The notes beneath the pieces were generated by a model. The model was not told the origin of the DNA, did no database searches, and worked only from the letters and a program-made list of their open reading frames with translations. 64,000 nucleotides of DNA from Planococcus sp. CP5-4_YE (lineage in GTDB: Bacteria; Bacillota; Bacilli; Bacillales_A; Planococcaceae), in NCBI RefSeq assembly GCF_019042655.1, contig NZ_JAHPZO010000002.1, forward strand, positions 186,001 through 250,000. The letters run 5' to 3'. The number at the start of each line of letters is the position of its first letter. The first letter of the stretch is position 1. Shown here piece after piece: positions 8,449 to 17,265 of the stretch. Made by a program: the position numbers and the translations under genes.

Positions 8449-9386
8449 ATTACGTCACCCTCCTGAAAATGTTGGCTGAATTGTTCAAGCTGTTGCTTGC
8501 TGATAATGTCTTGTGAAAACAGCGGTATGTACAATCGCTGCTGTTTCGGAAATGTTTCTTTAATCATGTCCATGTACTTCGTTTCGTGTTTTTTGCGTTC
8601 TTGGAAAAAGGCGCCTTCCACTTGCTCCGGAAGTACTTTATTGATGATCAAGGTTTTGACGTGGAGATGGTATTTATCTAATAGTTCCAAGGCTTTTTTT
8701 GTCTCCAAAATCGGCAGGCGCTCCGGGTTCAAGACAAAAACAAACCCGGTTTGCTTAGCGTCGAGTAAAATATCGCGCGCTTTCGAGAAGCGTTCCTGGC
8801 GTTCGCGCAACACGTCATAAATCGGGTCTTCGCGGGGTTCGCCATCGTTCAACAGCGCCGTATAGTTCTCATTCGTCTTGCGGCGCTTATCGAGTAAACC
8901 TTCAATCCAGACGCCCATCAATTCCGGCAGCGACAACAGCCGGATCGTGTGTCCTGTTGGTGCCGTATCGAACACCAGCTTGTCAAAATGCTGGCGCTCC
9001 TCGAGAATGATATGGATTAGCTTATCAAAAAGCGCCGCCTCATCCGCTCCGGGAGAAGCTTTTGCCGTATCGAGCTGACGGTTCACTTCTTCCATCATGC
9101 TGGTGTGAACCGTACCGCGGATGTTGTTTTTGACGCCTTTAATGTACTTATCCGTCTCGATTTCAGGGTCGATTTCAAGTGCGTATAGATTGTCGGCGAT
9201 TTCTTTTGTACGGCCGCCGATTTGTTCATTGAAGATATCCCCGACATTGTGCGCCGGGTCTGTCGAGACAAGCAGCGTCTTGTATCCCGCTTGGGCGGAT
9301 TGCCAGGCAATGGCGGCAGCCGATGTTGATTTGCCAACGCCGCCTTTGCCTCCGACAAAAATAATGCTTTTCGATAAGACGTCCAT
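8445..9386 (-). CDS. ArsA/Get3-family anion-transporting ATPase-like protein
   Basis: A 313-residue deviant-Walker (SIMIBI) ATPase: P-loop GKGGVGKS at residues 13-20, switch I DPAHN at 43-47 and switch II DTAPTGHT at 140-147. It has a single ATPase domain, like Get3, not the doubled arrangement of E. coli ArsA. No CxxC dimer motif is apparent and no arsB or arsR is nearby, so arsenite export is unlikely. It lies 24 bases after a cory-CC-star gene and overlaps the following oxidoreductase, so the three appear to form one transcript. The job is probably protein or cofactor handling, but this is unproven. Confidence 0.88.
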   Translation of the reverse strand: MDVLSKSIIFVGGKGGVGKSTSAAAIAWQSAQAGYKTLLVSTDPAHNVGDIFNEQIGGRTKEIADNLYALEIDPEIETDKYIKGVKNNIRGTVHTSMMEEVNRQLDTAKASPGADEAALFDKLIHIILEERQHFDKLVFDTAPTGHTIRLLSLPELMGVWIEGLLDKRRKTNENYTALLNDGEPREDPIYDVLRERQERFSKARDILLDAKQTGFVFVLNPERLPILETKKALELLDKYHLHVKTLIINKVLPEQVEGAFFQERKKHETKYMDMIKETFPKQQRLYIPLFSQDIISKQQLEQFSQHFQEGDVI

Positions 9387-9410
9387 GGCATTCCCTCGTT
9401 TCCTTAAAAG

Positions 9411-9674
9411 TCAGCAGCAGCGAATTCCAGACAGCGGCGATTTTTCCATGCCCATGCGTAAATGCCAATCGTGAAATTCTTCAATCATATACGGATAAAG
9501 CTCGAGCGTGTAATAATAGGCGGGATTCGGGATGCCCAGCATTTCCGAATACAGCATCAATAGGAAGAGATCGTCTTCACTGCGAAGCTCACGGGCAATT
9601 TCCGTTCGGTGTGGATGTTCCAAGACAGCCTCGTACCAGTCGATTAGTTTTTTCAGTTTGTCGCTGATCGGCAT
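9411..9674 (-). CDS. cory-CC-star family protein
   Basis: An 87-residue acidic protein ending in SPLSGIRCC, with two cysteines as its last residues. This C-terminal CC before the stop is what gives the cory-CC-star family its name. Other features are ELRSEDDLFLLMLYSEMLGI and a Tyr-rich NPAYYYTLELYPYMIEEFHDWH. AGGAAGAGGTG precedes the ATG. It is the first gene of an operon with an ArsA-type ATPase; this pairing is, as far as I recall, recurrent. The terminal cysteine pair could bind metal or be handed to the ATPase, which is inference. Confidence 0.82.
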   Translation of the reverse strand: MPISDKLKKLIDWYEAVLEHPHRTEIARELRSEDDLFLLMLYSEMLGIPNPAYYYTLELYPYMIEEFHDWHLRMGMEKSPLSGIRCC

Positions 9675-9691
9675 AATGGCACCTCTTCCTG

Positions 9692-9726
9692 AAAAAAGTA
9701 CAAGGGATCATCGAGATGATCCCTTG
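9692..9726 (-). terminator. Intrinsic terminator after cstA
   Basis: AAGGGATCAT / ATGATCCCTT stem (9702-9725), then a T-tract on the minus strand (9692-9697). It separates cstA from the cory-CC-star operon. Confidence 0.85.
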
Positions 9727-9793
9727 GCATTCCCTGCTATAAGCAATAAACGTTTCATTAGCAGAAAATTTCATGAAACTTTCTGTCAATTCA

Positions 9794-11536
9794 TTATTTC
9801 AAATCTTCGTCTGAAAATCCAGGATTTGATTTGCTCATGAGCGCCTGTGCAGCGGTCAAGATGATCCACAAGGTAAAGACGAAAATAATGGCCCCGAAGA
9901 CGAACAGCAAGGTATTCGATCCTTCGTTGTACCAAGCCCATTGCAAGAACACTTGCTGGAACATCGCCCATAATGTCATGAACATCAAGAACACCATCGG
10001 AATAATGGTAATCATGTAATTTCTTCCCAGCTTGCGCAGCCAGATTGAAATCAACAGCAAGCTGATGCCAGCTAGTAACTGGTTGGATGTTCCGAATAGT
10101 GGCCATAAGAGGTAGCCACCGGATCCGAATCCGTTAGGCCCTTCCGGCAAGATGACGAGCGCCATGCTTGAAAGCACCGCAATCGAAGTCGCGACATGCT
10201 TTTTCTCGAGCTGCGGCACGTTGTATTCGACACCGAGCTCCGAAATGATGTAACGCATGAGGCGCACGGAGGTATCAAGCGTCGTAGCAGCGAAGGACAC
10301 GACGATGATTGACACAATCGTCGATGCGACCGATCCCGGAATCATCAAACCGGATGCAAGAACCGTTGCTCCTTCGATAAAGTTTCCGAGGCCAGCACCG
10401 CTTGCATCGGCAAAGCTGCTGTAAGAAGCACTGAATGCTGCACGGTCAGGGAACAAAGTGATGACGGCGATGATCGAAATCAAGGCGAGCACGCCTTCAC
10501 CAACCGCTCCCAAGTACCCGACGAAGCGGGCATCTGTTTCTTTATCCAGCTGCTTAGAGGAAGTCCCAGATGAAACAAGCCCGTGGAAACCGGAAATCGC
10601 CCCACATGCAATGGTGATAAAGAGCAATGGAAACCACGAAACATCGACTCCCGGATTAGTTGCCGGAGCCGTGATTTCAGGGTTCGTGAATAATAGACCC
10701 AGATACAAAATGGCCAGGCCGACGATCAATTGGTGGGAGTTGATAAAATCACGCGGCTGGAGAAGTTTCCACACTGGCAGTGTCGATGCAATGTAAACGT
10801 AAATCATCAATACAACAATCCAGATGAAGAATGCGCTGGAAATCGCCCCAAGACCGAACAGCCCAGCGCCTTCTTCCCCGCCCATATAGCGGACCAGGTC
10901 AATTTGCAGAAAGTCCACTTGGCTGGAAATAACCGCTGTCCCGTACATGATTGCAAGCGCTATCACAGAAGGGATTAGCATTTTCATGTTTCGCTTGTAA
11001 GCGGCATAGCCGATCCAAATCGCCAGTGGAATCTGGATGAATACCGGAATGACGCTTGCCGGGTACGAGATGAACAAATTCGCAATGACCCAGGCAAATA
11101 CCGCATTGACCATGAGCACTAGGATCAAGATGATGAATAAGAACAAAATCTTTCCGCGCTGGCCGATTAAACGGTGAGCAAGTGTCCCAACAGACTGTCC
11201 TTTGTTGCGGACCGACAGTGCCAGTGTTCCGAAATCATGGACACCCGCTGCAAAAACCGTTCCGAAAACAACCCAAAGAACCGCCGGCAGCCAGCCCCAA
11301 TAGACGGCGATGGCCGGCCCGAGAATCGGCGCAGCTCCTGCAACGGATGTGAAATGATGTCCCCATAAGACAAATTTATTGGTCGGGACAAAGTCGACGC
11401 CGTCTTTGTAACGGTGGGCCGGCGTGACATAATTCGGGTCCAGCTTGAAAATCTTTTCTGCTATGTACTTGGAATAAAAGCGGTATCCGAGAACGAATAT
11501 AAATAATCCCATAGCAGCTAAAACGATTGCATTCAC
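9794..11536 (-). CDS. cstA: Carbon starvation protein CstA, peptide/pyruvate transporter family
   Basis: A protein of about 580 residues with some 14-16 hydrophobic segments and the CstA signatures VPTNKFVLWGHHFTSVAGAAP, IAVYWGWLPAVLWVVFG and GFHGLVSSGTSSKQLD. CstA proteins import peptides or pyruvate when carbon is scarce. An ATG at 11545 opens the frame but directly abuts AAGGAG; the GTG at 11536 stands 9 bases from the same site and is the better start. A promoter with TTTACA-N17-TATGAT lies at 11582-11610. Cut off by its own terminator, it is transcribed alone. Confidence 0.93.
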   Translation of the reverse strand: MNAIVLAAMGLFIFVLGYRFYSKYIAEKIFKLDPNYVTPAHRYKDGVDFVPTNKFVLWGHHFTSVAGAAPILGPAIAVYWGWLPAVLWVVFGTVFAAGVHDFGTLALSVRNKGQSVGTLAHRLIGQRGKILFLFIILILVLMVNAVFAWVIANLFISYPASVIPVFIQIPLAIWIGYAAYKRNMKMLIPSVIALAIMYGTAVISSQVDFLQIDLVRYMGGEEGAGLFGLGAISSAFFIWIVVLMIYVYIASTLPVWKLLQPRDFINSHQLIVGLAILYLGLLFTNPEITAPATNPGVDVSWFPLLFITIACGAISGFHGLVSSGTSSKQLDKETDARFVGYLGAVGEGVLALISIIAVITLFPDRAAFSASYSSFADASGAGLGNFIEGATVLASGLMIPGSVASTIVSIIVVSFAATTLDTSVRLMRYIISELGVEYNVPQLEKKHVATSIAVLSSMALVILPEGPNGFGSGGYLLWPLFGTSNQLLAGISLLLISIWLRKLGRNYMITIIPMVFLMFMTLWAMFQQVFLQWAWYNEGSNTLLFVFGAIIFVFTLWIILTAAQALMSKSNPGFSDEDLK

Positions 11537-11581
11537 ATTCCTCATCTCCTTCTTATTTGAAATTTCTGCATGCCTTGTTTA

Positions 11582-11610
11582 ATCATAGGATATTAATTTA
11601 ATATTGTAAA
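11582..11610 (-). promoter_or_regulatory. Sigma-A promoter of cstA
   Basis: On the minus strand TTTACA (11605-11610), a 17-base spacer and TATGAT (11582-11587), with the ribosome binding site about 30 bases further down. Confidence 0.6.
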
Positions 11611-11628
11611 TGTTCTGTTTTATTTTTT

Positions 11629-12546
11629 CTATTTGTTATTGTCGTCATATAATTTCAGTTTTGTATAAACCGTCTCAAGCACCGGCACCGGAATATCCGC
11701 TTGCTGTGCTTGTTCGATGAGATGCCCTTGCAAGTGATCGACTTCGATGCCCTGGCCTTTCTCCATATCGCGCTGCATCGATGATTTCATGCTGTCGTCC
11801 ATGCTGTTCACTTTGTCGAGCTGGATGGCGGCGATCCCTTTTTTGATCGGCGCGTGGATTGCCGTCATGACCGCTTCAAGTTCTTCGAGCAGCGATTGAA
11901 TGGCGGATTGGCCGGACGGCAGCTTGCGAATCGGGCCGATGGGCGATTCCATAAGCGAGGTGATGCCAGACATCGCCGTGATGAACATATATTTATGCCA
12001 CATGTCCTGATCGATGTCATCACTCAAAACAAATTCCGCTTTCGTTCCATCGAAATGCGATTTCAATTTGTCGATGCGGGCTGTCCGCTTTCCGCCCAGT
12101 TCCCCGTAAACCAATTGATGGATCGGACTCGTCTGGACAATCGATCCGTCTTTACCGATAGTGGTCTCGATAAAGCATAAGCCGCCGATCACCGCTTCTT
12201 CCCCGAATGCAGAGACGAGCTGTTCAACATGTGCGATGCCATTCAATAGCGGCAAAATCATCGTCTCTTCACCAACAAACGGACGGATGTCTTCGATAGC
12301 TTGTTCAAGCTGATAAGCTTTTGTCGATAAAAGAATAAGTTCGAACGGCTCGGCTTGCATCGTTTTCGTCAAAAGAGCCGGCTGGAGATGCAGATCTCCG
12401 TGCCGGCTGTTGACACGCAAGCCATCCTCTTCAATCTTTTTCTTGCGTCCTTCCCTAACCAGAAATGTTAGATCTTCTCCTTTTTCCAACAAACGCGCAC
12501 CGAAATAACCTCCGATGCCGCCTGCTCCTACCATCAACATTCTCAT
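11629..12546 (-). CDS. panE: 2-dehydropantoate 2-reductase (PanE/ApbA family)
   Basis: A 305-residue protein with an N-terminal Rossmann motif, MLVGAGGIGGYFGARL-like, at residues 4-19, the ketopantoate reductase loop LLNGIAHVEQL near 100, and a C-terminal helical domain with a conserved Lys (MWHKYMFI) and SSMQRDMEKGQGIEVDHLQG. It would reduce ketopantoate with NADPH in pantothenate/CoA synthesis. It is the last gene of a degradation-type operon, 16 bases after an MBL hydrolase, so it may instead reduce another 2-oxo acid, or supply CoA for acyl-CoA breakdown. Family call firm, substrate less so. Confidence 0.85.
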   Translation of the reverse strand: MRMLMVGAGGIGGYFGARLLEKGEDLTFLVREGRKKKIEEDGLRVNSRHGDLHLQPALLTKTMQAEPFELILLSTKAYQLEQAIEDIRPFVGEETMILPLLNGIAHVEQLVSAFGEEAVIGGLCFIETTIGKDGSIVQTSPIHQLVYGELGGKRTARIDKLKSHFDGTKAEFVLSDDIDQDMWHKYMFITAMSGITSLMESPIGPIRKLPSGQSAIQSLLEELEAVMTAIHAPIKKGIAAIQLDKVNSMDDSMKSSMQRDMEKGQGIEVDHLQGHLIEQAQQADIPVPVLETVYTKLKLYDDNNK

Positions 12547-12562
12547 CCTGACACATCCTTCT

Positions 12563-13537
12563 TTAAGTTTGTTTATACATCCAGCGCTCCGCTTCCATCA
12601 CCCGTTCGCATCGGCCCGCGGCGCGTAAATATTCAAGATGGGCCAAAGTCTCCCCGACCGCAAAGCGCATTTCATGGACTGTCAGCGGCCGATTGAACAG
12701 GCGCTCGCGCACTTCGAAAATCGTCAGCGGTTGTTCGAGCATCCGCCAAGTCGCATCCAAGCGTTCTTCGTGATGGGCAAGCAATTCATCAATCCGTTTG
12801 TTGGCGCCTCGGAACGCGCCCCCGTGCGACGGGATGACCCATTCCACATCCAGTTCACGGATTTTCTCCAAAGAATTCATATACGTCAGAAGTGGATTCG
12901 GGTCCCCGTGGAACCAATAGGAAATATTCGGCGTGATGCGCGGCAAAATATGATCTGCCGCCAACAGCGTATTATGCTCGCGTTGATAAAAACACACCAT
13001 GCCATCTGAATGACCAGGCACGAATAGCACTTCATACTCCAAGCAACCAATGCGCACCTTCTCCCCTTCTTCGAAATAGTGGTCCACTACCGGGAGCGGC
13101 GAAATGAGCGGTTGAAATGCTTTCGTATTGCTAGCCATTTCCTCGGCCGCTTTCTGCGGGATGCCCGCTGCACGATAATAGCCGGGCAAAGCGTCCAAAA
13201 ATGCCTCATTCCAGGATTTCATTCCTGTATCTGCATCGATTTTGCTCATCGATAGTCGCGCGCCGGTCTTTTGCTGCAAGCCGCCCGCATAGCCGAAATG
13301 ATCCGGATGGTAATGGGTCAAGAGAATCTGCTCTACCTTGTCATCACCGATTTCCCGCTTCCACAACTCTCTCGATACATCATTGTTCAATCCGGTATCG
13401 ACGATCGTCCAGCCACCCTCTGCTTTTGCCATAAAGCAATTGACGTGGTTCAGCCTAAACGGCAGGGGGTGCCTCACTAGCTTCAATCCAAGTTCGTCCA
13501 AAAGCTCTTGGCACTTGGCTTGTTGGATATCGTTCAT
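12563..13537 (-). CDS. MBL-fold metallo-hydrolase
   Basis: A 324-residue metallo-beta-lactamase-fold enzyme. The metal motif THYHPDHFGYAGG is near residue 80, a later PGHSDGMVCFY gives the next His, and AADHILPRITPNISYW the bridging Asp. The C-terminal part (EVRERLFNRPLTVHEMRFAVGETLAHLEYLRAAGR) has the winged-helix-like tail of the glyoxalase II/LACTB2-like group. In this operon with acyl-CoA dehydrogenase and reductases it may hydrolyse thioesters, but this is inferred from context only. Its start overlaps the stop of the quinone-reductase-like gene before it. Confidence 0.82.
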   Translation of the reverse strand: MNDIQQAKCQELLDELGLKLVRHPLPFRLNHVNCFMAKAEGGWTIVDTGLNNDVSRELWKREIGDDKVEQILLTHYHPDHFGYAGGLQQKTGARLSMSKIDADTGMKSWNEAFLDALPGYYRAAGIPQKAAEEMASNTKAFQPLISPLPVVDHYFEEGEKVRIGCLEYEVLFVPGHSDGMVCFYQREHNTLLAADHILPRITPNISYWFHGDPNPLLTYMNSLEKIRELDVEWVIPSHGGAFRGANKRIDELLAHHEERLDATWRMLEQPLTIFEVRERLFNRPLTVHEMRFAVGETLAHLEYLRAAGRCERVMEAERWMYKQT

Positions 13538-14508
13538 GGCTTTAGCACCAGCTTGCCGATCGTTTTGCGGCTTTGCAGCAATTCATGCACATCTGCCGCT
13601 TGTTCGAGTGGATACGTGCCGCCGATTGTCAATTTCAATTGCCCGCTATCCATATACCCGAGCAGTTCCTGAAAACTTTTCTGGAATAATTCTGGTTTGC
13701 GCATAATCTGCGGCAGGAAAAAGCCGATGACCGATTGATTGCGCTTCATCAATTGACCTGGCGCGAATGTCGCCTGCTCGCCGCTTGCCGCACCGAAAAT
13801 GACCAATCGCCCAAATGGCGCCAAAGTCTTCAGTGTATCGTTGAAGACACTGCCCCCGACCATTTCAAGGGCTAAATCGAAGCCTTTGCCTTCCGTGATT
13901 TCTTTGATACGCCCTACCCAGCCATCTTCGCTATAATTCACCAAATCAGTGGCGCCCATTTTCTCAGCATGGAATAGTTTTTCTTCCGTGCTCGCCGTAG
14001 CGATGATCTTTCCGGCCCCAAAAAGTTTCGCAAGCTGCACGGCAATCGTCCCGACGCCTCCTGCGGCAGCGTGGATCAATACCGTTTCGCCCGGCTCCAA
14101 ACGGCCCATCGTTTTTAAAATATGGTAAGCGCTCAAGCCTTGAAGCGGCAATGCCACCGCTTCTTCAAAACTGACGCCTGCCGGGACTGGCGTCAAGACC
14201 TGTTCCGGAATTGCCGCATATTCAGCGTAGCCCGATGATTCAATCAAGGCGACGACGCGGTCGCCCGATTTGAAGCGCGTGACGCCCGCTCCTGTTTCGA
14301 CAACCACTCCCGCCACTTCCGAACCCGGAATATAAGGCAATTCGGTCGGCACGACATATTTCCCTTCCCGCCTTGCTGTATCGGCATAATTGACGCCTGC
14401 CGCTTTCACTTCGATCAACACTTCATGATTTTTCGGCGTCGGCTGCTCCGAATCGATATACTGAAGCACTTCCGGCCCACCGTATTCCTCGAATTTCACT
14501 ACTTTCAT
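13534..14508 (-). CDS. NADPH:quinone reductase-like medium-chain reductase
   Basis: A 324-residue MDR protein of the quinone oxidoreductase group: MKVVKFEEYGGPEVLQYIDS at the start, the AGVNYADTARREGKY segment lacking zinc ligands, and the nucleotide-binding HAAAGGVGTIAVQLAKLFGA near residue 145. Members reduce quinones or 2-enoyl substrates with NADPH. It sits 12 bases after the acyl-CoA dehydrogenase and overlaps the MBL hydrolase by 4 bases, so it belongs to the five-gene operon beginning at 17112. It is a paralogue of the enzyme at 7465-8448 but clearly diverged. Confidence 0.85.
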   Translation of the reverse strand: MKVVKFEEYGGPEVLQYIDSEQPTPKNHEVLIEVKAAGVNYADTARREGKYVVPTELPYIPGSEVAGVVVETGAGVTRFKSGDRVVALIESSGYAEYAAIPEQVLTPVPAGVSFEEAVALPLQGLSAYHILKTMGRLEPGETVLIHAAAGGVGTIAVQLAKLFGAGKIIATASTEEKLFHAEKMGATDLVNYSEDGWVGRIKEITEGKGFDLALEMVGGSVFNDTLKTLAPFGRLVIFGAASGEQATFAPGQLMKRNQSVIGFFLPQIMRKPELFQKSFQELLGYMDSGQLKLTIGGTYPLEQAADVHELLQSRKTIGKLVLKP

Positions 14509-14520
14509 GTCTTTTCCCCC

Positions 14521-16284
14521 TTAGCTAATATACTGCCCTGCCTGATAAATCGTTTGAGCCAATTGGCGTTTAGCCGTAGCTGTCCCGCCGCGCTGCAAGC
14601 GGCTAAGTTCAGCTGTCACCATCGCTGTAAAGCGCGCCAGTTCTTCTCCTTCCGCAATGCCTTGGATTATTTGGCGTGCAGTCATCTCGGTTTCGAGCAA
14701 GGCATCATCGATAAACACTTGTGTCATCTCCACTTTAAGCTGTGCTTGTTTCTCATCCGATTCTAGCGCCTGTTGTGCGCGCGCGACCGCCGATTCGGCG
14801 GCATATAAGGCAATTGCGATGTCTGCAAGTTTTAACAGCGCCTCCTGCTGCTCACCGATTCCAGTCCCATAGGATTTTGCGGCAAGCCCAAGCATGCTGA
14901 GGAAGACGCGCCGCATCGCCCGCACGGCTTCCGTTTCGCGGGCAAGCGTTCCAATATATGGCACTTCCGGCGTCTGCATTTCCTCAACAGCCGTCGCCGC
15001 TGCCGCTTCCAGGTCAAATGCGCCTTTTGCGGCCGCTTTTAACATATTGCCTGGAATGAGCAATCGGTTCACTTCATTAGTGCCTTCGAAAATGCGGTTG
15101 ATGCGCGAATCCCTGTACACTTGCTCGATTTTGTATTCCTGGATATAGCCGTAGCCGCCGAACAACTGCAGGCTTTCATCCGCGACAAAATCCAAGGTCT
15201 CAGAGCCGTAGACTTTACAAATTGCGCATTCGGTGGCATATTCCATCATCCGCTTCGCAATCAATCCATGGTCCTGCGATTCATACAATCCGCCGAGCGC
15301 ATCTTCCAAATAGCCAGCAGTCCGGTATTGCAACGACTCCAAAGCGAATATGCGCATCGCCATCGTCGCCACTTTTTCTTGTGTCGCCGAAAACTCCGAA
15401 ATGGCACGATTAAACTGCTTGCGCTCCTGCGTGTAGCCCAGCGCCAGCGATAAACTGAATTTGGCAGCGCCCATGCAAGCCGATCCTAAATTAAAGCGGC
15501 CGAGATTCAGAACGTTCAATGCCACAACATGGCCTTTTCCGACTTCACCAAGCACGTTTTCCACCGGCACTTCACAATCTTCAAAAATGACTGGACGCGT
15601 CGAAGACCCTTTAATGCCCATTTTCTTTTCTTCCGGGCCAAGCGATAAGCCAGGATGTTTCTTTTCGACGATAAATGCCGTGAATGCTTTGCCGTCCACT
15701 TTCGCATAGGTAATGAAGGTATCAGAAAACGCGGCGTTGGTGATGTACAACTTCGAACCGTTCAGTAAATAATGCGTCCCTTGTTCATTTAGCACCGCAG
15801 TCGTTTGGGCAGCTAAGGCATCCGAACCCGCTCCCGGTTCTGTCAGGCAATACGCGCCGATAAACTCGCCGCTTGCAAGTTTCGGCAAATAATATTCCTT
15901 CTGTTCAGGCGTCCCAAAATACGTGATCGGCAGCGTCGCGATGCATGTATGGTTGGAATGTGCTACGCCATATCCGCCTGCCGGGCCGAGCGATTCGCCG
16001 ACGAGCCCTTTGCTGATTTTATCGAGCCCAAGCCCGCCGTAAACTTCCGGAATACTGTGCGCGAGAAGGCCCAGTTCTCCTGCTTTGCGGAAGAGCTTTT
16101 GGACGAGTTCAAAATCCTGTCCTTCCAGCCGATCGTTGTGCGGCTGCACTTCTTTCTCCAGAAACTGTTTCGCTGTTTTCGCAATCATTTTATGTTCGTC
16201 GGTAAACTGTTCAGGTGTAAAGATCGGGCCCGCGGCTTTTATCAAGAAATCAGCGCCCCGGTATACATTCGCCTCAGCTTTCAT
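14521..16284 (-). CDS. Acyl-CoA dehydrogenase, long FadE/VLCAD-like type
   Basis: A 587-residue flavoprotein. The acyl-CoA dehydrogenase signatures AYCLTEPGAGSDA (about 145-157) and LQLFGGYGYIQEYKIEQVYRD are present, and the catalytic Glu lies in INRIFEGTNEVNR near residue 400. A C-terminal extension of about 170 residues beyond the standard 380-residue core matches the very-long-chain/FadE architecture of Bacilli. It introduces the 2,3 double bond in acyl-CoA in beta-oxidation, using FAD and electron-transfer flavoprotein. It is the second gene of a minus-strand operon with a TetR-type palindrome at its head. Confidence 0.92.
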   Translation of the reverse strand: MKAEANVYRGADFLIKAAGPIFTPEQFTDEHKMIAKTAKQFLEKEVQPHNDRLEGQDFELVQKLFRKAGELGLLAHSIPEVYGGLGLDKISKGLVGESLGPAGGYGVAHSNHTCIATLPITYFGTPEQKEYYLPKLASGEFIGAYCLTEPGAGSDALAAQTTAVLNEQGTHYLLNGSKLYITNAAFSDTFITYAKVDGKAFTAFIVEKKHPGLSLGPEEKKMGIKGSSTRPVIFEDCEVPVENVLGEVGKGHVVALNVLNLGRFNLGSACMGAAKFSLSLALGYTQERKQFNRAISEFSATQEKVATMAMRIFALESLQYRTAGYLEDALGGLYESQDHGLIAKRMMEYATECAICKVYGSETLDFVADESLQLFGGYGYIQEYKIEQVYRDSRINRIFEGTNEVNRLLIPGNMLKAAAKGAFDLEAAAATAVEEMQTPEVPYIGTLARETEAVRAMRRVFLSMLGLAAKSYGTGIGEQQEALLKLADIAIALYAAESAVARAQQALESDEKQAQLKVEMTQVFIDDALLETEMTARQIIQGIAEGEELARFTAMVTAELSRLQRGGTATAKRQLAQTIYQAGQYIS

Positions 16285-16338
16285 CGTCTCCGTCCCCTTT
16301 TTTGTTCAAATACGTACAGCATCCAATGGCTGACTCCC

Positions 16339-17112
16339 TTACATGGCGTGCATACCGCCATCGACCATCACGACATCGCCTGTGACATAATCCGATGCTT
16401 TCGCCGCCAGGAATAAAGCCGCCCCTTTCAAGTCTTCATCTGTCCCGAAACGGTTTAACGGCGTTCTCGCCAGCAAACCCTCCTCCCCATGCTTCATCAC
16501 GTCTTTCGACATTTTTGTCGGGAAGAAGCCAGGCGCGATAGCGTTGACCTTGATATTATGGCGCCCCCATTTCGCGGCCAAGTCTTTTGTGAACGTGATG
16601 ACCGCGCCTTTGCTCGTATTGTAGCCAATCGCATCCATCAGCTGCGGGTCGATCCCCCCAAGCCCTGCAACTGAAGCGATGTTGATGATCTTGCCGCTGT
16701 TTTTTTGAATCATCACTTCCCCCACAGCCTGGCTCATGAGAAATGTCCCGGTGACATTGACCGCCATTACTTTATTCCATGCTTCGAGCGGCATCTCAGT
16801 TACAGGCGCTCCCCAGGAAGCTCCTGAATTGTTTACGAGAATATCAATCGTCCCGAACGTCTCGACGGTCTTCTCGACAACATATTTAACGTCTTGTGGA
16901 CTGGTGACGTCGCAAGCGAGCGCCAAAGTTTTCACGCCCTTCGCTTCGAGCTGCTTGGCGACTTCCTCACATGCTTCCACTTTGCGCGAGCATAGCACCA
17001 CATTGGCGCCGGCTTCCGCGAATCCTTCCGCAATCTGTGCGCCAAGCCCCCGGCCGCCTCCTGTCACGATTGCTGTCTTGCCAGTTAAATCAAATAAATC
17101 CATTACTTGCAT
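16339..17112 (-). CDS. SDR-family oxidoreductase (3-oxoacyl-reductase-like)
   Basis: A 257-residue classical short-chain dehydrogenase. The cofactor motif TGGGRGLG is at 17-24, NNSG at about 94-97 and the catalytic S147, Y164 and K168 (YNTSK) are all present. The ending YVTGDVVMVDGGMHAM is typical. It resembles FabG-like and 3-hydroxyacyl or gluconate dehydrogenases; with an acyl-CoA dehydrogenase behind it, oxidation or reduction of a 3-hydroxy/3-oxoacyl thioester is plausible. The ATG at 17112 follows GGAGGAGG. It is the first gene of the operon and lies 22 bases from the TetR-type palindrome. Confidence 0.87.
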   Translation of the reverse strand: MQVMDLFDLTGKTAIVTGGGRGLGAQIAEGFAEAGANVVLCSRKVEACEEVAKQLEAKGVKTLALACDVTSPQDVKYVVEKTVETFGTIDILVNNSGASWGAPVTEMPLEAWNKVMAVNVTGTFLMSQAVGEVMIQKNSGKIINIASVAGLGGIDPQLMDAIGYNTSKGAVITFTKDLAAKWGRHNIKVNAIAPGFFPTKMSKDVMKHGEEGLLARTPLNRFGTDEDLKGAALFLAAKASDYVTGDVVMVDGGMHAM

Positions 17113-17134
17113 ATTGCTTCCTCCTCCATTATAA

Positions 17135-17152
17135 ATACCAACTAGTCGGTAT
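17135..17152 (-). promoter_or_regulatory. TetR-family-type operator palindrome
   Basis: ATACCAACTAGTCGGTAT is an 18-base inverted repeat (arms ATACCRACT/AGTYGGTAT) of the kind bound by TetR-family repressors of fatty or branched acid degradation genes. A TATAAT sequence lies at its downstream edge (minus strand, 17127-17132). A repressor here would block the SDR/acyl-CoA dehydrogenase operon; the regulator gene itself is not in the window. Confidence 0.65.
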
Positions 17153-17216
17153 GTTCAGAATACTTAAACTTCATGTTACCGTTTTCATCGCTAATATGCA
17201 ATCGCCTCCCCGCGCC

Positions 17217-17250
17217 AAAAAGCCGAGCCCCATCACAATTAAGGCTCGGC
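17217..17250 (-). terminator. Intrinsic terminator of the threonine dehydratase gene
   Basis: GCCGAGCC / GGCTCGGC stem followed on the minus strand by five T. Confidence 0.85.
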
Positions 17251-17265
17251 ATATGGCAATCAGAT

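Noticed and set aside
8445-9386. Arsenic-resistance operon
   Set aside because: Only the ATPase resembles ArsA; no arsB, arsC, arsR or metal-binding cysteines in it.
9786-10106. 106-residue minus-strand frame overlapping the end of cstA
   Set aside because: It is an out-of-frame reading of cstA, whose CstA motifs continue to 9794.
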